Below are positions 47,980 through 56,026 of a stretch of DNA of 64,000 bases, piece by piece. The notes beneath the pieces were generated by a model. The model did not search any database, was not told the DNA's origin, and saw only the letters and a list, made by a program, of their open reading frames with translations. This DNA comes from Sva-07 sp963717385. GTDB lineage: Bacteria > Actinomycetota > Acidimicrobiia > Acidimicrobiales > Ilumatobacteraceae. Position numbers and translations under genes: made by a program. The DNA is taken from positions 62,001 to 126,000 of the forward strand of contig CAVQWE010000002.1 in NCBI GenBank assembly GCA_963717385.1, read 5' to 3'. Each line of letters begins with the position of its first letter. Position 1 is the first letter of the stretch.

Positions 47980-48819
47980 ATGAAGGACATACGGGGAACC
48001 ACTGCCATCGTCACGGGCGCATCGCGAGGCATCGGCGTGTACATCGCACGGGCTCTCGCTGAGGAGGGCGTCAACCTGTCGCTCGCTGCGCGGTCCGAGG
48101 GCGAACTCGAAGTGGTCCGCGCCGAGATGGAGGCGCTCGGCGTGACGGCGATCGCCACGGTGTGCGACGTCGTGAAGCCGGAAGATCGGGCTCGGCTGAT
48201 CGAGCGCACCGAGAGCGAACTCGGCCAGATCGACATCCTGATCAACAACGCTGGCATCGAGCGGGTGCGTCGGTTCGAGGAGGCATCCGACGCCGACTTC
48301 ACCGACACCCTGGCGATCAATCTCGAAGCACCGATCCTGCTCACCCGCGCCGTCGTGCCTGGCATGCTCGCCCGCAAGCGTGGCCACGTGGTCAACATCG
48401 CGTCGGGCGCCGGCAAGGTCGGTGTCCCCTACGGCACGTCGTATTGCGCCAGCAAGCACGGCCTGGTCGGGTTCACCAATGCACTTCGCGCCGAGTACCA
48501 CTCGTCGCCGGTCGGCTTCTCGGTGGTGTGTCCTGGCTTCGTCACCGACGCCGGGATGTACAACCGCTGGGAACAACAGAGCATCAGAGCACCGAGGATC
48601 GCTGGGACATCCAAGCCGGAGAAGGTGGCGTCAGTGACCGTCAGCTGCATCAAGAAGGACCGAGCCGAGGTGATCGTCAACACGCCTCCCGTCCGACCGT
48701 TCGTGGTGCTCGCCAACATTGCGCCCGGCATCGTGCCGCGTGTGATGAAGCTGTTCGGCTACTCCGGCGTGTTCGAGCGAGTCATGGAAGCCGAGAAGTC
48801 GCAGTCGCCCCAGATCTGA
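47980..48819 (+). CDS. SDR family NAD(P)-dependent oxidoreductase
   Basis: 279 aa from the ATG at 47980 (MKDIRGTTAIVTGASRGIG). Classical SDR marks are the TGASRGIG loop, ILINNAGIERVRR, VVNIASGAGKVGVPYG and the catalytic SYCASKHG, with a typical C-terminal substrate loop FVTDAGMYNRWEQQ. The ~25-residue C-terminal extension (PRVMKLFGYSGVFERV) suggests membrane or partner contact. Upstream open codons have no start evidence. Substrate unknown. Confidence 0.87.
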   Translation: MKDIRGTTAIVTGASRGIGVYIARALAEEGVNLSLAARSEGELEVVRAEMEALGVTAIATVCDVVKPEDRARLIERTESELGQIDILINNAGIERVRRFEEASDADFTDTLAINLEAPILLTRAVVPGMLARKRGHVVNIASGAGKVGVPYGTSYCASKHGLVGFTNALRAEYHSSPVGFSVVCPGFVTDAGMYNRWEQQSIRAPRIAGTSKPEKVASVTVSCIKKDRAEVIVNTPPVRPFVVLANIAPGIVPRVMKLFGYSGVFERVMEAEKSQSPQI

Positions 48820-48823
48820 TCTC

Positions 48824-48838
48824 TGGTGTCTGACCCCA
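48824..48838. repeat. Degenerate GTCAGAC-type palindrome (family C)
   Basis: TGGTGTCTGACCCCA lies five bases past the SDR stop, before yccF. It matches the reverse complement of the GGGGTCAGACCCC core with one or two arm mismatches. Confidence 0.45.
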
Positions 48839-48866
48839 ATCGTCGCCCGGGTGGCACACTTGCGAG

Positions 48867-49325
48867 ATGAACCCGCCGACGCAGGTTGCTCCGGGACGAA
48901 CCGGCCCGCTGAAAGTCGTCGGGAACATCTTGTGGTTCGTGCTGGCGGGAATCTGGATGGCGATCGGCTACGTGATCGCCGGCGTCATCATGTGCATCAC
49001 GATCATCGGCATCCCGTTCGGTATCCAGGCGTTCAAGCTCGCCGGCTATGCGCTCTGGCCGTTCGGTCGCACCGTCGTGTTCCGCACCGATCGCGGCGAG
49101 GCGTTGTCGTTGATCGGCAACGTCATCTGGCTGATACTCGCCGGCATCTGGCTGGCGATCGGGCACGTGATCACCGGCGTGCTGCTGTGCATCACCATCA
49201 TCGGCATCCCGTTCGGGGTCGCCTCGTTCAAGCTCGCCGGGCTGGCCCTCGTGCCGTTCGGCAAGACCGTGGTCCGAGCAGGGGCCCCGCTCCCATCCAA
49301 CGCCCAGGTGTACCTGCAGCTCTGA
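48867..49325 (+). CDS. YccF domain-containing inner membrane protein
   Basis: 152 aa. It consists of two copies of the YccF domain, each with GNILWFVLAGIWMAIGYVI- and IIGIPFGIQAFKLAGYALWPFG-type helices (the second copy begins LIGNVIWLILAGIWLAIGHV). A short C-terminal tail follows. YccF proteins are membrane proteins of unknown function. The region after the stop holds a strong hairpin and no gene. Confidence 0.9.
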   Translation: MNPPTQVAPGRTGPLKVVGNILWFVLAGIWMAIGYVIAGVIMCITIIGIPFGIQAFKLAGYALWPFGRTVVFRTDRGEALSLIGNVIWLILAGIWLAIGHVITGVLLCITIIGIPFGVASFKLAGLALVPFGKTVVRAGAPLPSNAQVYLQL

Positions 49326-49575
49326 TCTCCGAGGCGACTTGCCGTCCGGGTGGGTGCCGTGTGGAGGGGGGTCACGGCCGGCACCCACCGGACGTTGCCC
49401 GGCAAACGGTACGCATCCAATGTGTCGTGAAGATGTCCGCCAAGTTGCGTCTGGGTGAGCACTTGCTGACAATTCGGATCGCCGAGCATCGCGACGGTCA
49501 CGACGGCTGAACGCCGCAATCTACGATGACCGCGATCGTCGATCGACGACGAGCGAGCACACCCTCAGGAGGGAC
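49326..49575. other. Non-coding gap with a strong hairpin (49343-49394)
   Basis: About 250 bp between yccF and the GlsB-like gene. A 16-bp stem (CGTCCGGGTGGGTGCCG and its complement with one bulged base, loop about 20 nt) lies at 49343-49394, probably a transcript end for yccF. The rest shows no open reading frame I can support. Confidence 0.55.
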
Positions 49576-49878
49576 ATGGACATCGGAAGCGCCATCGCAA
49601 TCGTGCTGCTGGGATTCGTCGCTGGAGCGATCGGACGGGCACTGGTACCGAACGACGCATTCACGTCGATGAGCGGTTGGAAGTCGTGGGCGGCCTCGAC
49701 GGTCCTCGGCCTGGTGGGAGCTTGGGTCGGCTACTGGATCTTCACCGGCGTCTTCGGGATCGGCGACACCGACAAGTTCGACTGGGGCGGCATCATCGGC
49801 GCGGTGATCGGCGCGATCATCGTCGTCGCCCTCGCATCGTTCGTCCTCAAGCGAACGATGAAGACCCCCCTGCGCTGA
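49576..49878 (+). CDS. GlsB/YeaQ/YmgE family stress response membrane protein
   Basis: 100 aa with an AGGAGGGA ribosome site just upstream. Three membrane segments (SAIAIVLLGFVAGAIGRAL, SWAASTVLGLVGAWVGYWIF, IIGAVIGAIIVVALASFVL) and the GAIGRALVPNDAF pattern match the transglycosylase-associated GlsB/YeaQ family, small envelope proteins linked to stress in other bacteria. Function here is inferred from family only. Confidence 0.85.
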   Translation: MDIGSAIAIVLLGFVAGAIGRALVPNDAFTSMSGWKSWAASTVLGLVGAWVGYWIFTGVFGIGDTDKFDWGGIIGAVIGAIIVVALASFVLKRTMKTPLR

Positions 49879-49927
49879 GCAGCGCTCAGCCCGAGCCCCT
49901 GCTCCACCGCGTGCTAACACGTCTCTC

Positions 49928-51406
49928 ATGGGGAACACCGCAGACGACACACGCTGGCTCGACGCGACGGCTCAAGCCGAGCTGATCTCGACTCGCGAGG
50001 CGACGTCGGCCGAACTGGTGGACGCGTCGATCGAACGCATCGAGCGCCACGATGGCGAGATCAACGCAGTGATCATGCGCTGGTTCGAGCGTGCCCGCCA
50101 TCAAGCCGGAGCCTTCGACGACCTGCCGCTCGCATCCGAACATCGCACCACATCGTTCGCGGGTGTCCCGTTCCTTCTGAAAGACCTCGGCTGCAACGTG
50201 GCCGGGCTGCCGGTGACGTCCGGCAATCGAGCGGCCCGCGACACGCCACCACTCGCCCGAAACGATTCGAACCTCACCGTTCGCTTCCGTGACGCCGGGT
50301 TGATCACCCTCGGACGCACGAACAGCCCCGAGTTCGGCAGCCTGCCGGTGACCGAACCAACTGCGTACGGCGCCACCCGCAACCCGTGGAACACCGGCCA
50401 CACCCCCGGCGGGTCGAGCGGTGGCGCCGCAGCCGCCGTCGCAGCCGGCATGGTCCCGATCGCCCACGCCAGCGATGGTGGTGGATCGATCCGGATCCCG
50501 GCCTCGTGCTGCGGACTCGTCGGATTGAAGCCGTCGCAGGGCCGGGTGTCGATGGGGCCCGAACGAGACGAGACCGGGCTGTCGACACAGCTGTGCGTCA
50601 GCCGGACCGTGCGCGACACCGCCCGAATGCTCGACGCCGTGCAGGGTCCAGGTGTCGGCGACGGCATCATCGCTCCAGCGCCGTTGCGACCGTACGTCGA
50701 CGAGTTGGGTGCCGACCCCGGCCGTTTGCGCATCGGGTTGCTCGACCAACACCCAATCGGTGGAGAGCTCCACGCAGATTGCGTCACCGCCGTCCGCTCG
50801 GCGGCCGCGTTGCTCGAAGGCCTCGGCCACGACGTGTCGCTCGGGCATCCAGCGATCCTCGAAGACGGCGAGTTCCCGCGTCGATTCGCGGCGATGTGGG
50901 CGGCGCTCATGGCGGTCGGGATCGACTCGCTCGGCCAGGCGATCGGGCGGCCCCTCACCGCCGACGACGTCGAGACGGTCAATTGGGCTCAGCGCGACTA
51001 CGCCGGGCATCTCTCCGCGTCGGAGTACGCGATGTCGCTCGCTGCGGTCGGCCAGTACCGGCGCCACGTGCAGCAATGGTGGGCCGATGGGTGGGATCTC
51101 CTCCTGACGCCGACGTTGTCCGCCCCTCCGCTCCCGATCGGCGGGCTCTACGGCGACCAGGGCGACGACGTCGACCCAGCGAATCCGATGGCGCCGTCGA
51201 TCAGGGCTGGACGGTTCGTCTCGTTCACCCCGCAGTTCAATGCATCGGGCCAACCAGCGATCAGCCTGCCGCTGCATTCCAACGACGATGGCCTGCCGAT
51301 CGGCGTCCAGCTCGTCGCCGCCTACGGCCGCGAAGACCTGCTGATCCGGGTGGCGAGCCAACTCGAAGCCGCCGCACCCTGGGCCTCCCGCCGCCCACCG
51401 ATCTGA
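49928..51406 (+). CDS. Amidase
   Basis: 492 aa. The amidase signature triad is visible: catalytic Lys in VPFLLKDLGCNVAG, and NPWNTGHTPGGSSGGAAAAV plus GGGSIRIPASCCGLVGLKPS with the cis-Ser and nucleophile Ser. It hydrolyses carboxylic amides, in many actinobacteria for nitrogen or amide detoxification. No GatB or other partner is adjacent, so it is not a GatA. A degenerate family B repeat follows the stop. Confidence 0.9.
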   Translation: MGNTADDTRWLDATAQAELISTREATSAELVDASIERIERHDGEINAVIMRWFERARHQAGAFDDLPLASEHRTTSFAGVPFLLKDLGCNVAGLPVTSGNRAARDTPPLARNDSNLTVRFRDAGLITLGRTNSPEFGSLPVTEPTAYGATRNPWNTGHTPGGSSGGAAAAVAAGMVPIAHASDGGGSIRIPASCCGLVGLKPSQGRVSMGPERDETGLSTQLCVSRTVRDTARMLDAVQGPGVGDGIIAPAPLRPYVDELGADPGRLRIGLLDQHPIGGELHADCVTAVRSAAALLEGLGHDVSLGHPAILEDGEFPRRFAAMWAALMAVGIDSLGQAIGRPLTADDVETVNWAQRDYAGHLSASEYAMSLAAVGQYRRHVQQWWADGWDLLLTPTLSAPPLPIGGLYGDQGDDVDPANPMAPSIRAGRFVSFTPQFNASGQPAISLPLHSNDDGLPIGVQLVAAYGREDLLIRVASQLEAAAPWASRRPPI

Positions 51407-51411
51407 CGGTC

Positions 51412-51446
51412 AACTGTCACACCAGACCCGACTGCCGTCGCACGGT
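51412..51446. repeat. Degenerate 35-bp repeat (family B)
   Basis: AACTGTCACACCAGACCCGA begins like the family B unit (first 11 bases identical), but the right arm is diverged. It lies between the amidase stop and the selenoprotein candidate. Confidence 0.4.
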
Positions 51447-51482
51447 TCGCCAATTTCCTCCGCAGCAGCGCATGCTCGATGC

Positions 51483-52040
51483 ATGCGATCGCCCGCTCAG
51501 CTGCCCGACTCGGTGCTCGACCTCCCCATCGACGGGGTGCGCCTCGACGCGCCGAACCTTCGGGAGCTCACCGCGGACGGCCCCGTGACACTGGTGTTCC
51601 TGCGCCACTTCGGTTGACTGTTCCCCAAGGAGGTCATCACCGATCTCACCCGGCTCGCCGTGCGCGACCCATCCGTCCCCCGCATCGTCTTCGTATTCAT
51701 GGCAATGAATGAACGCGGCCAGGCCTACCTCGACGATCACAGCGCGTCCGACGCTCGGGGCACCGCGCTCGGAATCGCCGATCCCGACCAGGTGCTGCAC
51801 CGCGCCTTCGAAGTGCCACGTGGCGGCTGGCGGGAGATGTTCGGACTGCAATCGTGGATCGCCGGAGCCAGAGCGACCATGCGCGGCAAGTTCATCGGAG
51901 CGAAGGTCGGTGACGGCTGGACGCTGCCGGTGTGGACCGTGATCGACGGCGACCAGGTGCTCTGGCGGTGGGTCGGCACCCACGCCGGCGACCTCCCCGA
52001 CCTGGCCGACATCCCACGTGTTGCACAGGGCTCGACATGA
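51483..52040 (+). CDS. SelL-related redox protein with in-frame UGA, probable selenoprotein
   Basis: An ATG at 51483 and a stop at 52038-52040 bracket 185 codons that read as one SelL/peroxiredoxin-like protein, with a single internal TGA at 51615-51617 (codon 45). The context is TLVFLRHFG-(TGA)-LFPKEV, exactly where relatives have the redox Cys or Sec (FLRHFGCxFC). Downstream the family pattern continues (DPDQVLHRAFEVPRGGW, GDGWTLPVW). The resolving position is Pro. Gene callers would start at the GTG at 51660 and lose the active site. The stop overlaps the next ATG. A 6-bp stem at 51630-51647 could be part of a SECIS element, but its loop lacks the usual early G. Confidence 0.72.
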
Positions 52041-54901
52041 TCACGCTCGTTGCGGTGCACGGCAACGGCGGTGGCGGCTTCCGATTCGCACGCGTCCGGC
52101 CACACGTGCCCGATGGCATCAGGTTCGAGGCGGTCACGCTGCCCGGCTTCGGCGGACGCCCCGGCGACCCCACGTTGCGCACGCTGCCCGACTACGCCGA
52201 GGCGCTGTGGCGCGAGATCGAGCATCTACCGCGCCCCATCGTGGTGCTCGGCCACGGCATCGGCGGGTCGATCGCGCTCGACATGGTGCAGCGCCACGAC
52301 ATCGATGCACTGATCCTGCACGCCCCGGTCGGCACCCGACTCGAGCGGCGTTGGTTCCCCCGGCTGATGCGGCCCGAACCGGTGCGCTCGCTGATCAAGT
52401 GGGGCATCTCCTCGAGGGTCACCCGACCGCTGATCGGCCGCCGCTTCTTCTCCCGCAGCGTGCCAGTCGACTACCGCAACGAGTTCCTCGACGAGTACGG
52501 GCGGGCCGATTCGTTCTCACAGATGTTCGACATCATCACGCCCGAGTGGTGGGACGGTCTCGATCCAGTCGACATGCCAGCACTCATGCTGTGGGGCGCA
52601 GACGATCGGGTGTTGGGCGCCGATCAGGTCGCCGACTACCGGGCGCTGCTCCCCCGAACATGGTCCGATGTGGTGCCGGGCTGGGGCCACTTCCCGATGG
52701 TCGAGGGCCCAGCCGAGTACGCCGCCACGATCGCCGACTGGGCCGAGCGGCTGGTGGCGAACCGTCCGCCAGCGCTGCGCGTCGGCTCCGGCCTGCTCGC
52801 CGCCGACGGCATCGGCTCGAAAGCTGCGCTCCTCGACCGGGCAGCGAGCGCGGGCCTGCCGGTCCCCGCAGCCACCGTGCTCACCCCAGCGTGGTTCCCC
52901 GCGCCCGGGTCTCTGGGAACCACGGGTCGGGTTGCTGTGCGGTCGGCGTTCTCGTCGGAGGACGGCGCAACGACGTCGAACGCCGGGCGATACACCACCG
53001 TGCTGAACGTCGACGCCGACGACCCGCACGCGTTCGCTGCAGCCGTACGAGATGTCCGTGCGTCTGCCGACGAGATCGTGGTCCGCGCCGACGTGTTGGT
53101 GATGAAGATGGTGCCAGCGGTGGCCGCAGGGGTGGCCTTCAGTGAGGCCGGCTGGCAGGACGACCTCGTCGAGTGGGTCGACGGGTTGGCTGACGGTCTC
53201 GTCGGCGGATCGAAACAGGGAGAGCTGCTCCAACTTCCCCGACTGGTTGGTGGCGAACACGCCGACACGCAACAGCCAGCGTGGCAACAACGCCTCGCTG
53301 CGTTGCTGCGCGATGTGCGCACCACGTTCGGCGACGAACGGTGGGACATCGAGTGGGCCGACGACGGCGCGACCTGTTGGCTGGTGCAGATCCGGCCGGT
53401 CACGGCGTCGCCGCTGCGCAACGAGACGTTCACGATCGCCAACCATCGAGAGATCCTCCCGGATCCGCCGTCGGTGTTCATGACCTCGCTGATCGCCGAC
53501 GGGTCACCCGAGCTCTTCGACTACTACCGACGCTTCGATCCGAGCCTGTCGACCGATCGTGACTTCATCGAGGTGTTCGATGGTCGACCGTTGATCAACC
53601 TGTCGCTGATGGTCGACTTCATGCGATCGCTCGGCCTGCCGACCCGGCTGGTCACCGACTCGATCGGCGGCAGCGACGTCGACGGATCCGGGCTGCAGCC
53701 TCGACGCATCATCCGCCGGCTGCGCGTACTTGCCCGACTCGGCTGGGCCCAGGCTGGCGCGCTCGGCTTCGCTGCCAACGTCGCATCCGCCATGGCAGCC
53801 GACAACGCGACGCCGACGGCCACGTTCGGCGATGCCGTCGATCGTGCTCGCCGGAACTACGTGTCCACCGTGCACACGATGACCGCGCTGAACACTGCGG
53901 CGAGCCTGCCGACATCGCTGCTGCGATCGCTCGGGGTACTCGAGGAGCACGCGTCGCGCAACGAGACAGCCGCCACCCGAATGTTCAGCGAACTCGACGT
54001 GGTCCGCCGCACCCTGCCCGACAACACACTGGGCACGGACGCTCCGATCGACCCGGCGACATTCGACCCGACGACTGCGGGCGCCTGGGAACACTGGCTC
54101 GCAGCGCACGGCCACCGCGGCATCTACGAGTCCGACCTCTCGCGGCCCCGCTACGTCGAAGAACCCGCTCCGATACTGGCCAGTCTCCGATCGACCCGTC
54201 CCACCCGGACGACGCCGCGACGGTCGTCGATCGGGCTGCTCACCTTGCCGCTCTGGTGGATGGCGCGCCGCCCGATGGCTGCTCGCGAGGAGTTCCGCAA
54301 CGACTCGATGCGTTCGTTCCTTGCGGTGCGGCGCGAACTGATTCATCACGCCGAGGCGGCGGGCCTCGAGCCCGAAGCGCTGTGGCTCCTCACCACCGAT
54401 GAGGCGCGCCGACTCGATGACGGCTGGCGCCCCGACGCAGGGCTGCTGGCCGAGCGACGCGCCGAAACCGAGCGCCGCCGCGCCAACCCGATCGCCGAGG
54501 TGATCCGCCGCTTCGACCCGCCGCCCGAACCAGATCGTGGTTCCGTGCGCCCTGGGCACGGGGAACCACGAACCGAGTTCCACGGGATGGGGTTGGTGGC
54601 AGCAAGCGCCGAGGGGACGGCCTGGGTGCTGAACGAACCAGCCCACGAACTGCCTGACGGGTTCGACCGTGCGACCACGATCCTGGTGGCGCCGAGCGTC
54701 GATCCGGGCTGGATGGCCACGTTCGGTCTGGTGAGCGGCGTGGCGATCGAACTCGGCGGCGACCTGTCGCACGGATCGATCGTGCTCCGCGAACTCGGAC
54801 TGCCTTCGGTCACCAACGCCCGTGGTCTCACCGGACACATCTCCACGGGCGACCGCATCCGCGTCGACGGGCGGCGTGGCCTGGTGCAGGTCGTCCGATG
54901 A
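52037..54901 (+). CDS. Fusion of an alpha/beta-hydrolase and a PEP-synthase-like ATP-grasp/phosphohistidine protein
   Basis: 954 aa. Residues 1-240 are an alpha/beta-hydrolase: AVHGNGGGG, the elbow LGHGIGGSIALDM, MLWGADDRVLGA and GWGHFPMVEGP (Ser of the elbow replaced by Gly-Ile, so the nucleophile position reads GHGIGG). Residues 245-500 resemble the PPDK/PEP-synthase ATP-grasp domain (GIGSKAALLDRAASAGLPVP, RVAVRSAFSSEDG, DVLVMKMVPAVAAGVAFSE). The C-terminal 60 residues are the PEP-utilising swivelling domain with HG in GGDLSHGSIVLRELGLPSV. Two 33-bp repeats lie in frame (52891 and 54537). Function unknown. It is coupled to the SelL-like gene and the next membrane gene. Confidence 0.75.
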   Translation: MITLVAVHGNGGGGFRFARVRPHVPDGIRFEAVTLPGFGGRPGDPTLRTLPDYAEALWREIEHLPRPIVVLGHGIGGSIALDMVQRHDIDALILHAPVGTRLERRWFPRLMRPEPVRSLIKWGISSRVTRPLIGRRFFSRSVPVDYRNEFLDEYGRADSFSQMFDIITPEWWDGLDPVDMPALMLWGADDRVLGADQVADYRALLPRTWSDVVPGWGHFPMVEGPAEYAATIADWAERLVANRPPALRVGSGLLAADGIGSKAALLDRAASAGLPVPAATVLTPAWFPAPGSLGTTGRVAVRSAFSSEDGATTSNAGRYTTVLNVDADDPHAFAAAVRDVRASADEIVVRADVLVMKMVPAVAAGVAFSEAGWQDDLVEWVDGLADGLVGGSKQGELLQLPRLVGGEHADTQQPAWQQRLAALLRDVRTTFGDERWDIEWADDGATCWLVQIRPVTASPLRNETFTIANHREILPDPPSVFMTSLIADGSPELFDYYRRFDPSLSTDRDFIEVFDGRPLINLSLMVDFMRSLGLPTRLVTDSIGGSDVDGSGLQPRRIIRRLRVLARLGWAQAGALGFAANVASAMAADNATPTATFGDAVDRARRNYVSTVHTMTALNTAASLPTSLLRSLGVLEEHASRNETAATRMFSELDVVRRTLPDNTLGTDAPIDPATFDPTTAGAWEHWLAAHGHRGIYESDLSRPRYVEEPAPILASLRSTRPTRTTPRRSSIGLLTLPLWWMARRPMAAREEFRNDSMRSFLAVRRELIHHAEAAGLEPEALWLLTTDEARRLDDGWRPDAGLLAERRAETERRRANPIAEVIRRFDPPPEPDRGSVRPGHGEPRTEFHGMGLVAASAEGTAWVLNEPAHELPDGFDRATTILVAPSVDPGWMATFGLVSGVAIELGGDLSHGSIVLRELGLPSVTNARGLTGHISTGDRIRVDGRRGLVQVVR
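52891..52923. repeat. 33-bp GGTTCC palindrome inside the fusion gene (family A)
   Basis: GTGGTTCCCCGCGCCCGGGT starts the unit and it ends GGAACCAC. In frame it encodes WFPAPGSLGTTG between the ATP-grasp N-lobe and VAVRSAFSSEDG, a place where relatives have fewer residues. It has the same length as the copies at 4651, 26391 and 54537. Confidence 0.8.
54537..54569. repeat. 33-bp GGTTCC palindrome inside the fusion gene, second copy (family A)
   Basis: GTGGTTCCGTGCGCCCTGGG starts the unit and it ends GGAACCAC. In frame it encodes RGSVRPGHGEPR, in a linker before the swivelling domain. Confidence 0.75.
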
Positions 54902-55326
54902 GCGGGTGGCTTGTCGCCAACCTGGCCGGGACGGCGCTGATGGTCGGGTTCATCTGGACCATCCAGCTGCTCACGTACCCGATGATGCAGGCAGTCCCGG
55001 CCGAGGGCTTCGTCGCCTACGAACTGATGCACCGCAACCGGGTCACTGCGCTCTTGGCGATCGTCGCTCCCCTCGAGATCATCGCAACCGCCGGCGTCGT
55101 CGTGTTCGTCGACGATGTCCCCGGCTGGCTGTCGATCGGTGCTGCAGCGCTGCTGTTCGCCATCTGGCTGTCGACGCTGCTGTTCTACGCCCCGCTCCAC
55201 ATGCGCCTGTCGACCGGGTTCGACCCAGCGGTCCATCGCCGCCTCGTGCGCACCAACTGGGTCCGCACCGCGGCATGGACCGTTCGCGGCGGCGCAGCGA
55301 TCGCCATGATCGCCGTTGCGAGCTGA
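54898..55326 (+). CDS. Four-helix membrane protein, DUF1772-like
   Basis: 142 aa, starting at the ATG that overlaps the upstream stop (ATGA). Four membrane segments (NLAGTALMVGFIWTIQLLTY, LLAIVAPLEIIATAGVVVF, LSIGAAALLFAIWLSTLLFY, AAWTVRGGAAIAMIAVAS) and a short HRRLVRTNWVR loop resemble DUF1772-type proteins. Function is not known. Probably part of the operon with the fusion protein. Confidence 0.7.
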   Translation: MSGWLVANLAGTALMVGFIWTIQLLTYPMMQAVPAEGFVAYELMHRNRVTALLAIVAPLEIIATAGVVVFVDDVPGWLSIGAAALLFAIWLSTLLFYAPLHMRLSTGFDPAVHRRLVRTNWVRTAAWTVRGGAAIAMIAVAS

Positions 55327-55343
55327 CCGGTAGCGTCGGCTCG

Positions 55344-55997
55344 ATGACGACGCCGAACCCGGACATCGACGCGGTGATCTTCGATTTCGCGGGCGTCCTC
55401 AGCACCAGTCCGGGCGAGATGATGCGCCGTCAGATCGACGAGAGCGGCATCGACATCAACATCGACATCGGCACATTCGTCCAGATCATGATGGGCCCAC
55501 TCGACGCCGAGGGCGACCACCCGTGGCACCGTCTCGAACGCGGCCAGATCGACTACGACGACTACACCGCTGGCATCGAGCCGCTGTGGCGTGCGGCCGG
55601 GTTCGAGGCGTTCCCGTCGCTGCCGAGGGGCGACGCGATCGTCACCGGCATGACGAAGATTCCCGAGATGATCGACGCGGCCGTCGCGGTCCGAGCCGCC
55701 GGCTACCGCACCGCGATCCTCACGAACAACATCAAGGAATGGGGCGCTTGGCGGCAGGTCTGGGACGCCGACAATCTCGTCGATGTCGTCGTCGACTCGT
55801 GCGAGGTCGACATGCGCAAGCCGAACGCCGACATCTTCGAACACACCGTGGCGCTGCTCGGCACCCAGACCGAGCGCACGCTGTTCCTCGACGACTTCCC
55901 CTGGAACATCGCCGGCGCCGACAAGGTCGGCTTGCAGACCATGCAGGTCACCGACCCCGTCGCTGCGGCAGCGGCGCTCGTCGACCGTCTCCTCTGA
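55344..55997 (+). CDS. HAD family hydrolase (epoxide-hydrolase/haloacid-dehalogenase N-domain type)
   Basis: 217 aa from the ATG at 55344, 17 bp past the previous stop. Motif I is VIFDFAGVLSTSPGEMM, with the second Asp position replaced by Ala (DFAG, as in sEH N-domain relatives with DFGG). Motif II is RTAILTNNIKEWG, and motif III/IV is KPNADIFEHTV with FLDDFPWNIAGADKVG. It is probably a phosphatase of the HAD-IA-v3-like group. Upstream in-frame codons overlap the previous gene. Confidence 0.85.
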   Translation: MTTPNPDIDAVIFDFAGVLSTSPGEMMRRQIDESGIDINIDIGTFVQIMMGPLDAEGDHPWHRLERGQIDYDDYTAGIEPLWRAAGFEAFPSLPRGDAIVTGMTKIPEMIDAAVAVRAAGYRTAILTNNIKEWGAWRQVWDADNLVDVVVDSCEVDMRKPNADIFEHTVALLGTQTERTLFLDDFPWNIAGADKVGLQTMQVTDPVAAAAALVDRLL

Positions 55998-56026
55998 TCG
56001 AGCAAGCAGTCGGGCAGGATGGTGCG

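Noticed and set aside
51660..52040. A normal 126-residue gene starting at GTG 51660
   Set aside because: It would lack the redox-active segment, while the upstream frame is clearly homologous through the single TGA.
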